Positions 40,646 to 48,399 of a stretch of 64,000 bases of DNA are shown here, piece after piece. A model generated the notes under the pieces. That model did no database searches. It was not told the DNA's origin and saw only the letters and a program-made list of their open reading frames with translations. Each line of letters opens with the position of its first letter. The stretch's first letter is position 1. Origin of the DNA: an uncultured Christensenella sp. (GTDB lineage: Bacteria > Bacillota > Clostridia > Christensenellales > Borkfalkiaceae); the NCBI GenBank assembly GCA_910585705.1, contig CAJUER010000003.1, positions 1 to 64,000 of the forward strand, written 5' to 3'. The translations under genes and the position numbers were made by a program.

Positions 40646-41842
40646 ATGGCAAGTTTAAAACTTAAAGGAATAGACAAGGTTTATCCTTCCGGCACTGTCG
40701 CGCTTTACGACGTAAGCTTCGAAACGAAGGACAGGGAGTTTATAGTGGTTTACGGCGCGGAGCAAAGCGGCAAGTCCTCGCTCATGCGCGCGATTACAGG
40801 ACTGGAAGAGGTTACTTCGGGAGAAGTGTTTATCGACGGCAACAACTTGACCGAAGCCGACCCTAAGGACAGGGACGTAACCCTCGTCCGTGCAAATTCC
40901 ACGCTTTCGCCCACAATGACGGTTTACGACAATATGGGCTTCGGGCTTAAATTGCGCAAGGTTTCCCAGTCCGTCATCGACCAGCGCGTGAAGGCGGCGG
41001 CAAGCATACTCGGAATATCGGACGTTTTGTACCGTAAACCCAAAGTTTTAAATGCGGCGCAAAAGAAGCGTGCGGAAATAGGCAGGGCGATTGTGAGGGA
41101 GCCCAAGCTCTATCTTTGGGACGAGCCCATATCCGGACTTGACGAAAAACTGCGCGCGGAAATCATAAACGTAATAATAAATTTGCAGGCGAGAATGGAA
41201 GGTACCTTTATTTACTTCACTAAGGACCTGTCCGAAGCGCTTACGATAGGCACGCGAATAGTTGTCCTCAAAAACGGTTTCGTTCAGCAGATAGACACGC
41301 CCTCGAACCTTTACGACTATCCCGAAAACGCTTACGTCGCTTTCTGTATCGGTTCGCCCACAGTCAATTTTATAAACAACGCAAGGATAGAAAAGACGGA
41401 GGAGGGAGTGTTTGCGGTAGAAGGCAACATAAAGCTCCCCCTGCCCGAAAATATTTTAAAACGCTTTGAGAAGTGCGAAGAGTACGCAAATACGGGCAAG
41501 TCCGTGATAGTCGGTATCCGCCCCGAAGATATCGAATGTACGGGCGGAAACATTCACTCGACTGTGACGGTCGCGGAGGGCGATTATTTCGAAGTTGCGG
41601 CGGACGGACACGTTTTCAAGTTGAAGCGTGCGGGCGTCAACAAGGGCGACGAGGTGAATATCAAACCCGACCTAACAAGACTCTATCTCTTCGACGGAGA
41701 AACGCGCCTTACACTGCTTGCGCGCGACGCAGGCTACGAAGATACGGGCTATGCGGACGCGGAGTTCAAGCCCCTCTCTTACGGCGAGGAAGAAGAGCTT
41801 AAAGAAAAGTTCAAACCCAAAAAGGATAAAAAGAGAAGATAA
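40646..41842 (+). CDS. MalK/UgpC-like ABC ATPase homologue with degenerate catalytic motifs
   Basis: The 398-residue protein aligns along its length with MalK-type subunits: an ABC domain, then a TOBE-like C-terminal half (SVIVGIRPEDIECTG). Walker A is kept as GAEQSGKSS (37-45), and Walker B as LYLWDE (155-160) with the D-loop SGLD. However, the Q-loop glutamine is Ala (VRAN, 81-84), the LSGGQ signature is LNAAQ (135-139), and the switch histidine is Lys (TKD, 192-194). It can therefore probably bind nucleotide but not form a normal catalytic sandwich. No permease or binding protein is adjacent, and the tail is highly basic. SD GCAGGAG. A regulator or pseudo-ATPase is likely. Confidence 0.82.
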   Translation: MASLKLKGIDKVYPSGTVALYDVSFETKDREFIVVYGAEQSGKSSLMRAITGLEEVTSGEVFIDGNNLTEADPKDRDVTLVRANSTLSPTMTVYDNMGFGLKLRKVSQSVIDQRVKAAASILGISDVLYRKPKVLNAAQKKRAEIGRAIVREPKLYLWDEPISGLDEKLRAEIINVIINLQARMEGTFIYFTKDLSEALTIGTRIVVLKNGFVQQIDTPSNLYDYPENAYVAFCIGSPTVNFINNARIEKTEEGVFAVEGNIKLPLPENILKRFEKCEEYANTGKSVIVGIRPEDIECTGGNIHSTVTVAEGDYFEVAADGHVFKLKRAGVNKGDEVNIKPDLTRLYLFDGETRLTLLARDAGYEDTGYADAEFKPLSYGEEEELKEKFKPKKDKKRR

Positions 41843-41852
41843 CTTGCAAACG

Positions 41853-41880
41853 AAAGCCCCCGAAGCACGGGGCTTTTGCG
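41853..41880 (+). terminator. Terminator of the MalK-like gene
   Basis: AAAGCCCC and GGGGCTTT around an eight-base loop, then TTGCG. Confidence 0.65.
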
Positions 41881-41916
41881 TTTAAGAAAGACAGTTAAGG
41901 CGATAACCCGAAAAAT

Positions 41917-42789
41917 ATGCTTGAAGTAATTGCAGATGCGTTTCTGGACACGTTGAAGGTGTTTCCGTTCCTGCTCGTAATATATATACTGATCGAGTTT
42001 CTGGAACACAAAACGTCGTTCACGCACAACAAAAAAATATTGCAGGGCAGGCTTGCCCCGCTTATCGGTTCGGCTACGGGCTTGGTTCCGCAGTGCGGCT
42101 TTTCCGTTATGGCGGCAAAGCTGTACGATAAAGGTTTAATCCGCACGGGCACACTGATTGCGGTGTTCCTTGCAACGTCTGACGAGGCGTTTATAATTCT
42201 TCTTTCAAGCGGAACGTCTGCGGCGGCGATTATGCCTATTGTGGTAATAAAGTTGTTCGTCGGCGCGGCGGCGGGCTACCTTATAAATTTACTGCTTTTT
42301 AAAGAAAAGCCGTCGGAGCCGGAACCTTTGGAGGATATTCACGCTTATTCCTGCGGAAGGGAGCACGACGGCAAAAGCGAGCTTAAAGTATTCCTGATCG
42401 AGCCGCTTTTGCACTCTTTGAAAATCGCGTTCTATCTTTTGGTTGTGAACATTGCTTTCGGATTGATAATCGACGCTGTGGGCGAGGAAAAGATTGCCGC
42501 TTCGCTTATAGGCGGCGCGTACTTCCAGCCGTTCATAACTGCGATTGTAGGGCTTATTCCAAACTGCGCTTCGAGCGTTATAATAACCGAAACTTATATA
42601 CACGGCGGAATTACGTTCGGCAGCTGCGTCGCAGGGCTTTGCTGTAATGCGGGCGTGGGGCTTGTTGTGCTTTTCAAAAACACAAAAAAAATTAAACGCA
42701 ATATATTATTCGTGTTAACGCTTTACGCGCTGTCGGCGGTAACGGGACTTATAATAAACTGTATAATGCTTCTCTGCGGACTGATTTGA
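41917..42789 (+). CDS. ArsP_2-type putative metal exporter
   Basis: The 290-residue protein fits the ArsP_2 family of about ten-helix permeases proposed to export heavy metals or metalloids. Helices include TLKVFPFLLVIYILIEFL, TGTLIAVFLATSDEAFIILL, AIMPIVVIKLFVGAAAGYLI and IKRNILFVLTLYALSAVTGL. Two related inverted halves carry LIGSATGLVPQCGFSVMAAK and ITAIVGLIPNCASSVIITET, a hallmark pair with conserved P-x-C. A His/Cys-containing loop (YSCGREHDG) joins them. The ATG at 41917 has only a weak upstream site. A hairpin lies at 42848-42886. Substrate unassigned. Confidence 0.8.
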   Translation: MLEVIADAFLDTLKVFPFLLVIYILIEFLEHKTSFTHNKKILQGRLAPLIGSATGLVPQCGFSVMAAKLYDKGLIRTGTLIAVFLATSDEAFIILLSSGTSAAAIMPIVVIKLFVGAAAGYLINLLLFKEKPSEPEPLEDIHAYSCGREHDGKSELKVFLIEPLLHSLKIAFYLLVVNIAFGLIIDAVGEEKIAASLIGGAYFQPFITAIVGLIPNCASSVIITETYIHGGITFGSCVAGLCCNAGVGLVVLFKNTKKIKRNILFVLTLYALSAVTGLIINCIMLLCGLI

Positions 42790-42940
42790 CCGTATGAAAT
42801 TAATGGCGTTAAAATGCATTTTTTTGCCGTAGTTTAGGGCGCATTGAAAAGGCTTGCGATAATCGGAATTTCGGCAAGCTTTAAAACGGGCAACATATTA
42901 TCATGTCGAAAAATAAATTTAAATCCCTGCGCGTTTTAAG

Positions 42941-42969
42941 TTGACTTATATTTTTGCGTTTGGTATAAT
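42941..42969 (+). promoter_or_regulatory. Sigma-A promoter of rpsU
   Basis: TTGACT (42941-42946), 17 bp, TATAAT (42964-42969): a near-consensus promoter. Confidence 0.8.
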
Positions 42970-43030
42970 TTGTAAGCGTCGGGTAATTCGGCGACTAATG
43001 CGCGGAGAGCGGAGCGAGGTGAAAAGATAG

Positions 43031-43207
43031 ATGTCAACGATAAAGGTAGGCGAAAACGAGTCGGTTGAAAGCGCACTGCGCCGCTTCAAAAGAAAGTGCT
43101 CGCGCGACGGAATAATCGGCGACTTGCGTAAAAAGGAATTTTACGAATCCCCTTCGATAAAGAAGCGCAAGAAGGCGGAAGCCGCAAGAAAGAGAAACAA
43201 AAATTAA
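43031..43207 (+). CDS. rpsU: 30S ribosomal protein S21 (bS21)
   Basis: A 58-residue basic protein that fits bS21 along its whole length: STIKVGENESVESALRRFKR, then KCSRDGIIGDLRKKEFYESP and the Lys/Arg tail KKRKKAEAARKRNKN. bS21 joins the small subunit near the anti-Shine-Dalgarno region and influences start-site choice. GAGGTGA lies ten bases before the ATG. It is monocistronic with a strong promoter and terminator. It is short enough to be missed by length-based gene calling. Confidence 0.95.
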   Translation: MSTIKVGENESVESALRRFKRKCSRDGIIGDLRKKEFYESPSIKKRKKAEAARKRNKN

Positions 43208-43213
43208 AATTGA

Positions 43214-43250
43214 GAGGTCTGTCCGACGTAGAGTCGGACGGACCTTTTTC
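43214..43250 (+). terminator. Terminator of rpsU
   Basis: AGGTCTGTCCGAC and GTCGGACGGACCT form a 13-bp stem with one wobble, then TTTTTC. An inverted repeat AATACAAA/TTTGTATT (43251-43277) follows and may be an operator. Confidence 0.9.
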
Positions 43251-43294
43251 AATACAAAAAAAGTCGATATTTGTATTAATTTGAGGTTTTGGCT

Positions 43295-43672
43295 ATGGAC
43301 GATATTCGTGTGCTTGCCCGTGCGGCAAAACAACGGCTGAAAAACAACTTCTGGGAAGAATTCAGAAAAAACCTTGACGAGGGTGCGTCGCTCGCCCGCG
43401 AAAAGGGATTAAGCGAAACCAAAGTTAAATCCACCATATGCGGCAGAGTTCAGAAAGAGATAAAGGGCGAACGGCAGGACGAGTTTTATTTGAAGGTAAA
43501 GGACCTTCTGGACAGAGAGGGAGAGGTTTCCGACGCGCTCGGACGGTTGACCGACAGGGAATATTACGATAAACTTTCCTATGCGGACAAACAAAGGTAT
43601 TCGTTAGAGCTGTCTGCAAAATATCTCAAAGCGCTTGAAAGATACAGAAAGGATAAGGAGCTGGGGCTGTAA
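43295..43672 (+). CDS. Hypothetical helical protein (125 aa)
   Basis: I do not recognise this protein. It is hydrophilic and strongly helical, with alternating Lys/Arg and Asp/Glu (MDDIRVLARAAKQRLKNNFW, KDLLDREGEVSDALGRLTD, YLKALERYRKDKELGL), and has no signal peptide, membrane helix or zinc motif. The ATG at 43295 is chosen because TTGAGG lies eight bases upstream; the in-frame TTG at 43289 is too close to it. It is placed between rpsU and pcrA. A short perfect inverted repeat lies just upstream. RNA or DNA association is possible but unsupported. Confidence 0.7.
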   Translation: MDDIRVLARAAKQRLKNNFWEEFRKNLDEGASLAREKGLSETKVKSTICGRVQKEIKGERQDEFYLKVKDLLDREGEVSDALGRLTDREYYDKLSYADKQRYSLELSAKYLKALERYRKDKELGL

Positions 43673-43688
43673 AAAGCCCCGCTTTTAT

Positions 43689-43717
43689 TTGTGTTTTTAA
43701 AAGGGCTGTGGTATAAT
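43689..43717 (+). promoter_or_regulatory. Promoter of pcrA-ligA (leaderless)
   Basis: TTGTGT (43689-43694), 17 bp, TATAAT (43712-43717); the ATG comes eight bases after the -10. Confidence 0.75.
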
Positions 43718-43725
43718 TTCCTTAT

Positions 43726-45987
43726 ATGGACGCAATACTCGATAAACTCAACGAAGAACAAAAAAAACCCGTGTGCGACACGGACGGCGCGGTGCTTGTG
43801 CTTGCAGGCGCAGGCAGCGGAAAAACGCGCGTTCTTACCTCGCGCATTGCATACATATTGCGCGAAGGCAAGGCCGAGCTTTCGCAAATTCTCGCCATAA
43901 CCTTCACCAACAAGGCGGCGGGAGAAATGAAAGAAAGGCTTGTTTCCATGCTCGGCGACGGTGCGGCGGACGCAAAGTGGATTTGCACGATTCACTCTAT
44001 GTGCGTTAAAATTTTAAGGCAGTTTGCGGAAAGCGCGGGTTTTAAACCCAACTTTTCCATATACAGCGAAACCGAGCGCGCCAACGTAATAAAAAAGACT
44101 TTTCAGGAATTAGATTTCGACGACGAAAAACTTTTGAAAAGCGCGAAGTACCATATCGCCAACGCGAAAATGCTCGGACTCGAGCCTGAACGCTACGGCG
44201 TTGAAAACCGCGCCGAGCCGAATATCGACAAGATAGTCGTCGCTTACGAAAAATACAACAGACATCTGCGCGACAACAACGCGCTTGACTTCGACGATTT
44301 GCTTTTGGAAACCCTGCGCCTTTTAAGGCGAGATAAGGACGCGCTTGAATATCTTTCGGATAAATTTAAATATATTCTCGTCGATGAATTTCAGGACACC
44401 AACGCGGTGCAGTTTGAAATTATTAAGCTGCTTTCCTCAAAGCACGGCAACCTTTTCGCCGTCGGCGACGACGACCAGTCTATTTACGGTTGGCGAGGCG
44501 CGGAGATAAAGAACATTTTGCGCTTCGATAAGGATTTTGCGGGCGCAAAGGTGTATAAGCTGGAACGCAACTACCGCTCTACAAAATCCATTCTGTCGCT
44601 TGCAAACTGTATAATAAAAAACAACTCTATGCGGCACGGCAAAACGCTGTGGACGGAGAGCGGCGAGGGCGCTAAGCCCGTTTATTATCAGGCGGAAGAG
44701 GAGGCGGTGGAAGCGCTCTACACCGCGCGGATAATTTCCGAAATGGCGGCGCACGGCGCAAGCTACTCCGACTTTGCGGTACTAATGCGCATAAACGCGC
44801 TTACGAGGGCTTACGAGCAGGAGTTCACAAAATACGGCATACCGTACAAGGTTTTCGGCGGTTTTAAGTTCTTTGACAGAAAGGAAATAAAGGATATCCT
44901 TGCATATCTGCGGCTCATATCCAACCCTTACGACAGCGAAGCGGCGGAAAGAATAATAAACGTTCCCCGTCGCGGCATAGGCGGTAAAACCTTGCAGATA
45001 ATGCGCGATTATGCGTCGGGCACGGGGCTTACTTTGTACGACGCGTGCGTTGACTGCGACAGTCTGCCGCTTCCTAAGGGCACGAAGGAAAAGGTGAAAG
45101 ACTTTGCCGCGCTTATAAAAGACTTTATAATTTCCGCTGTGGAAACGCCCGTAAGCCAGCTTGTCCGCGACGTGATAACCTGTGCAAACCTGCGAGGCGA
45201 GTACGACGACGGAAGCGACGAGGGCGACGGAAAACTTGCAAACATAGAAGAATTTATCGCGTCGGTTGACGATTTTTCGCGGCTCAACCCCAACGCGACT
45301 TTGGACGAATATCTCAATCAGGTTACGCTTGCGACCGACCTCGACCAGCCCGACGACGGAGACTGCGTTACGATAGCGACGATTCACTCCGTCAAGGGGC
45401 TTGAATTTCCCTGCGTGTTCATTTGCGGTTTGGAGGACGGCATAATGCCCTCGTCGCGCTCGGAGGAAGACGGCAGAAGCTTCGAGGAAGAACGGCGGCT
45501 AATGTACGTTGCGATAACCCGAGCAAGGGAAAGGCTGTATCTTACGCGCTCGAAATCGCGCTATCTGTACGGACGGAGGGAGCTTACGCGCCCGTCGCGC
45601 TTTATTTCAGAACTTGCGCCCGAGCTGGGAATTTCCGCCGTACAGCCGTCATACAACGTTTACGACAATTATTCGGGCGGAAGATATCAAACTCCGCGTA
45701 ACGATACTTACAAAAGCGCGGGCAGGGCGCTGTATTCTTCGGACGACGCATTCGAAAGCGATTTGCCGAGCCAAAGCGTTTCTTTCAAACCTGCGTTCGG
45801 CGGCTCGCAGGTAAAGCCGAACGGCGGCGCAAAAAACTACGCCGTAGGTCAGCGCGTGCGTCACCCGAAATTCGGCGTGGGTATGATAATTGCAGTGAAG
45901 AACGGCGGCACGGTCGTGAACGTGGCGTTCGACGGGCAGGGAATTAAAGAGCTTTCCGCCTCTATCGCGCCGCTTGAAATAATTTAA
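43726..45987 (+). CDS. pcrA: ATP-dependent DNA helicase PcrA/UvrD
   Basis: A superfamily 1A helicase that translocates 3' to 5' and acts in repair and in clearing RecA or replication blocks. The 753-residue protein shows motif I VLAGAGSGKTRVLTSRI, motif Ia ITFTNKAAGEMKERL, motif II VDEFQDTN, motif III GDDDQSIYGWRGAE, motif IV YRSTKSIL, motif V TIHSVKGLEFPCVFICGLED and motif VI RRLMYVAITRARERLYL. The C-terminal tail ends in a Tudor-like module (VGQRVRHPKFGVGMIIAV), as in PcrA. No SD; the promoter predicts a leaderless message. ligA follows after seven bases, the usual pcrA-ligA pair. Confidence 0.96.
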   Translation: MDAILDKLNEEQKKPVCDTDGAVLVLAGAGSGKTRVLTSRIAYILREGKAELSQILAITFTNKAAGEMKERLVSMLGDGAADAKWICTIHSMCVKILRQFAESAGFKPNFSIYSETERANVIKKTFQELDFDDEKLLKSAKYHIANAKMLGLEPERYGVENRAEPNIDKIVVAYEKYNRHLRDNNALDFDDLLLETLRLLRRDKDALEYLSDKFKYILVDEFQDTNAVQFEIIKLLSSKHGNLFAVGDDDQSIYGWRGAEIKNILRFDKDFAGAKVYKLERNYRSTKSILSLANCIIKNNSMRHGKTLWTESGEGAKPVYYQAEEEAVEALYTARIISEMAAHGASYSDFAVLMRINALTRAYEQEFTKYGIPYKVFGGFKFFDRKEIKDILAYLRLISNPYDSEAAERIINVPRRGIGGKTLQIMRDYASGTGLTLYDACVDCDSLPLPKGTKEKVKDFAALIKDFIISAVETPVSQLVRDVITCANLRGEYDDGSDEGDGKLANIEEFIASVDDFSRLNPNATLDEYLNQVTLATDLDQPDDGDCVTIATIHSVKGLEFPCVFICGLEDGIMPSSRSEEDGRSFEEERRLMYVAITRARERLYLTRSKSRYLYGRRELTRPSRFISELAPELGISAVQPSYNVYDNYSGGRYQTPRNDTYKSAGRALYSSDDAFESDLPSQSVSFKPAFGGSQVKPNGGAKNYAVGQRVRHPKFGVGMIIAVKNGGTVVNVAFDGQGIKELSASIAPLEII

Positions 45988-45994
45988 GTCCGGT

Positions 45995-47944
45995 ATGATT
46001 ATGGATAAAAGAATTCGTGAACTTATAGACCAACTCAATAAATGGGCGTACGAGTACTATGTGCTTGACAACCCTTCCGTTTCGGACAGGGAATACGACA
46101 GGCTTTACGACGAGCTTAAAGCTCTCGAACTGCAAACGGGCAGGGTGGAATTCGACAGCCCGACGAAGCGCGTCGGCGGCGAACCGATAAAAGGCTTCGT
46201 GCGGCACAGACATATCGCCCGCCTTTACAGCCTCGACAAATCGGTATCCGCCGAAGAGCTGGAAGCGTTTTTCACGCGCGTAGGTAAATCGGTGCCGAAC
46301 GCGGAATATACCGTCGAATATAAGTTCGACGGGCTTACTGTGTGCTTAACTTACGAGGGCGGAAAATTCGTGCGAGCGTCAACGCGCGGTAACGGCGTTG
46401 ACGGCGAGGACGTTACGGCTCAGTGCCTGACGATAAAATCTTTTCCGCTCACAATAGATTACAAGGGACTTGCGGAAATTCAGGGCGAGGCGGTCATACG
46501 TTTAAGCGTTCTCGAAGAATACAACAAGACGGCGAAGGAGCAGCTTAAAAACGCGCGCAACGCCGTCGCAGGTGCGATACGCAATTTAGACCCGAAAATT
46601 ACCGCCGAAAGAAATCCGGAAATTCTTTTCTACAACGTCAACTATCTTTCGGACGGAGAACTGAAAACGCAGGAAGAGCATTTCGAATTTCTCAAAAAGC
46701 AGGGATTTAAGGTTTACCCTTTTCTTCGCGTATGCAAAACTGCGGACGAGGTTAAATCCGCAATCGACGAGATAGAGGTGCAGAGAAAGAACATAGACGT
46801 GCTCACCGACGGCGCGGTAATAAAACTGAACGACTGCGCCCTGCGCGAGGGACTGGGCTATACCGATAAATTTCCGCGCTGGGCAATGGCTTATAAGTTT
46901 GAAGCGGAGGAAAGCGTAACCACCGTTATAAACGTAAAATGGCAGGTAGGCAGAACGGGCAAACTCACCCCTCTTGCCGAAGTGGAACCAGTAGAGCTTG
47001 CGGGCGCGACCGTTAGGAAGGCGACGCTGAACAACTACGGCGACGTACTCAAAAAAGACGTTAAAATCGGAAGCAGGGTACTTATACGCCGTTCGAACGA
47101 GGTCATACCGGAAATTCTCGGCGCGGTCGAACACGGCGAGGGAAGCGTTCCCGTAGAGAAGCCTTCAATCTGCCCGTACTGCGGAAGCAAGGTAGAAGAG
47201 GAGGGCGCGAACCTGTTTTGTCCGAACAAACTTTGCCGCCCGAGAATAGTCGGCAAATTCGAACACTTTGCGCAGAAGTCCGCAATGGATATCGAGGGGC
47301 TTTCGGAAATGACGGCAGGACAGCTTCACGATACGCTCGGCTTCACGGAATGTTCTCAGATTTACACGCTTACCGCCGAAGATTTGGGCAAGCTCGAAGG
47401 CTTTAAGGATAAGAAAATTAAAAACCTTCTGACGGCGATAGAAAAAAGCAAAAACGTGCCGCAGGAAAGGTTTTTATTCGCACTCGGGATAGACGGCGTA
47501 GGCAAGGTTGCCGCAAAAGATCTGACAAAAAAATATCCGACTTGCGCCGACGTCGCTAAGGCGACGAAGGAAGAGCTTGTCGAATTGGAAAACGTAGGCG
47601 AGATAACCGCGCAGACGATTGCGGATTGGTTTTCGGACGCGGACAATATGAGAGAGGTCGAAAGGCTTTTGTCTTACGGCGTAAATCCGCAGATTTCCGA
47701 AAAGCCTGTCGGCGGGGTGTTCGCGGGTCAGTCGGTCGTGCTCACGGGGACGCTTCCCACTTATAAGCGTTCGGAGGCGCAGAAGCTTATCGAGGAAAAC
47801 GGCGGCGAATGTCAAAGCTCGGTTACCGCTAAAACGACGCTCGTGCTTGCGGGCGAAGCGGCGGGCTCGAAGCTTGCCAAAGCCGAAAAGCTGGGAATAA
47901 GAATTATAGACGAAGACGAGTTTAAAAAAATACTCGGACTTTAA
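45995..47944 (+). CDS. ligA: NAD-dependent DNA ligase
   Basis: Seals nicks in replication and repair. The 649-residue protein has the NAD-binding Ia domain (LNKWAYEYYVLDNPSVSDREYDRLY), the adenylated Lys in EYKFDG at residue 110, RGNGVDGEDVT, the OB domain, a four-Cys zinc finger (CPYCGSKVEEEGANLFCPNK), helix-hairpin-helix repeats, and a C-terminal BRCT domain (GVFAGQSVVLTGTLPTYKR). It follows pcrA with a seven-base gap and no strong SD. Two ATGs (45995 and 46001) are equally placed, so the first residues are uncertain. Confidence 0.96.
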   Translation: MIMDKRIRELIDQLNKWAYEYYVLDNPSVSDREYDRLYDELKALELQTGRVEFDSPTKRVGGEPIKGFVRHRHIARLYSLDKSVSAEELEAFFTRVGKSVPNAEYTVEYKFDGLTVCLTYEGGKFVRASTRGNGVDGEDVTAQCLTIKSFPLTIDYKGLAEIQGEAVIRLSVLEEYNKTAKEQLKNARNAVAGAIRNLDPKITAERNPEILFYNVNYLSDGELKTQEEHFEFLKKQGFKVYPFLRVCKTADEVKSAIDEIEVQRKNIDVLTDGAVIKLNDCALREGLGYTDKFPRWAMAYKFEAEESVTTVINVKWQVGRTGKLTPLAEVEPVELAGATVRKATLNNYGDVLKKDVKIGSRVLIRRSNEVIPEILGAVEHGEGSVPVEKPSICPYCGSKVEEEGANLFCPNKLCRPRIVGKFEHFAQKSAMDIEGLSEMTAGQLHDTLGFTECSQIYTLTAEDLGKLEGFKDKKIKNLLTAIEKSKNVPQERFLFALGIDGVGKVAAKDLTKKYPTCADVAKATKEELVELENVGEITAQTIADWFSDADNMREVERLLSYGVNPQISEKPVGGVFAGQSVVLTGTLPTYKRSEAQKLIEENGGECQSSVTAKTTLVLAGEAAGSKLAKAEKLGIRIIDEDEFKKILGL

Positions 47945-47968
47945 ACCGAAAAATTTTTAATAAAACGC

Positions 47969-48025
47969 TTGACATATCCTGTCGGGCGTATTATTATATT
48001 AACAACATATGAATATATATTCATA
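47969..48025 (+). promoter_or_regulatory. Promoter and ArsR-type operator of the metal-resistance operon
   Basis: TTGACA (47969-47974), 17 bp, TATTAT (47992-47997), then a perfect 18-bp palindrome TATGAATATATATTCATA at 48008-48025 over the expected transcription start. TGAA-N6-TTCA is the core of SmtB/CzrA operators. Confidence 0.85.
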
Positions 48026-48051
48026 AGATAATAAAAAGGAGCAACGCAAAA

Positions 48052-48399
48052 ATGAAAGTATGCGATAACGAAGAGGAGCACGCACAGCGCGTTAAAAACG
48101 CTAAGGACGGTATGCCTTCGGAGGAACAGATTGCGGAAATGGGCGCGAGGTTCAAGGTTATTTCCGAGCCGTCGCGGCTTAAAATTCTTTTGGCGCTTTC
48201 GGGCGGAGAGCTTTGCGTAGAGCATATTACCGAAGCCGTAGGCGGACAGCAGAGCGCGGTTTCGCACCAGCTTAAAACGCTTAAAGACAATAAAATAATA
48301 AAGGGCAGAAGGGAAGGCAAAAACGTTTTGTATTCCGTTTCGGACTGGCACGTTCTCACAATGATAGGCGTTGCAAAGGAGCATTTGAACTGTGAATAA
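48052..48399 (+). CDS. ArsR/SmtB family metal-responsive repressor
   Basis: A 115-residue winged-helix repressor. The DNA-binding helices read SEPSRLKILLALSGGELCVEHI and GGQQSAVSHQLKTLKDNKII. The C-terminal helix contains D-W-H-(10)-H-L-N-C-E, the alpha-5 zinc site pattern of SmtB/CzrA (DxH...HxxE) with a Cys in the position before Glu, so a Zn/Co sensor is likely. A Cys sits near the N-terminus. The operator lies over its promoter, so metal binding should derepress it and the overlapping exporter gene. RBS AAGGAG. Confidence 0.92.
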   Translation: MKVCDNEEEHAQRVKNAKDGMPSEEQIAEMGARFKVISEPSRLKILLALSGGELCVEHITEAVGGQQSAVSHQLKTLKDNKIIKGRREGKNVLYSVSDWHVLTMIGVAKEHLNCE

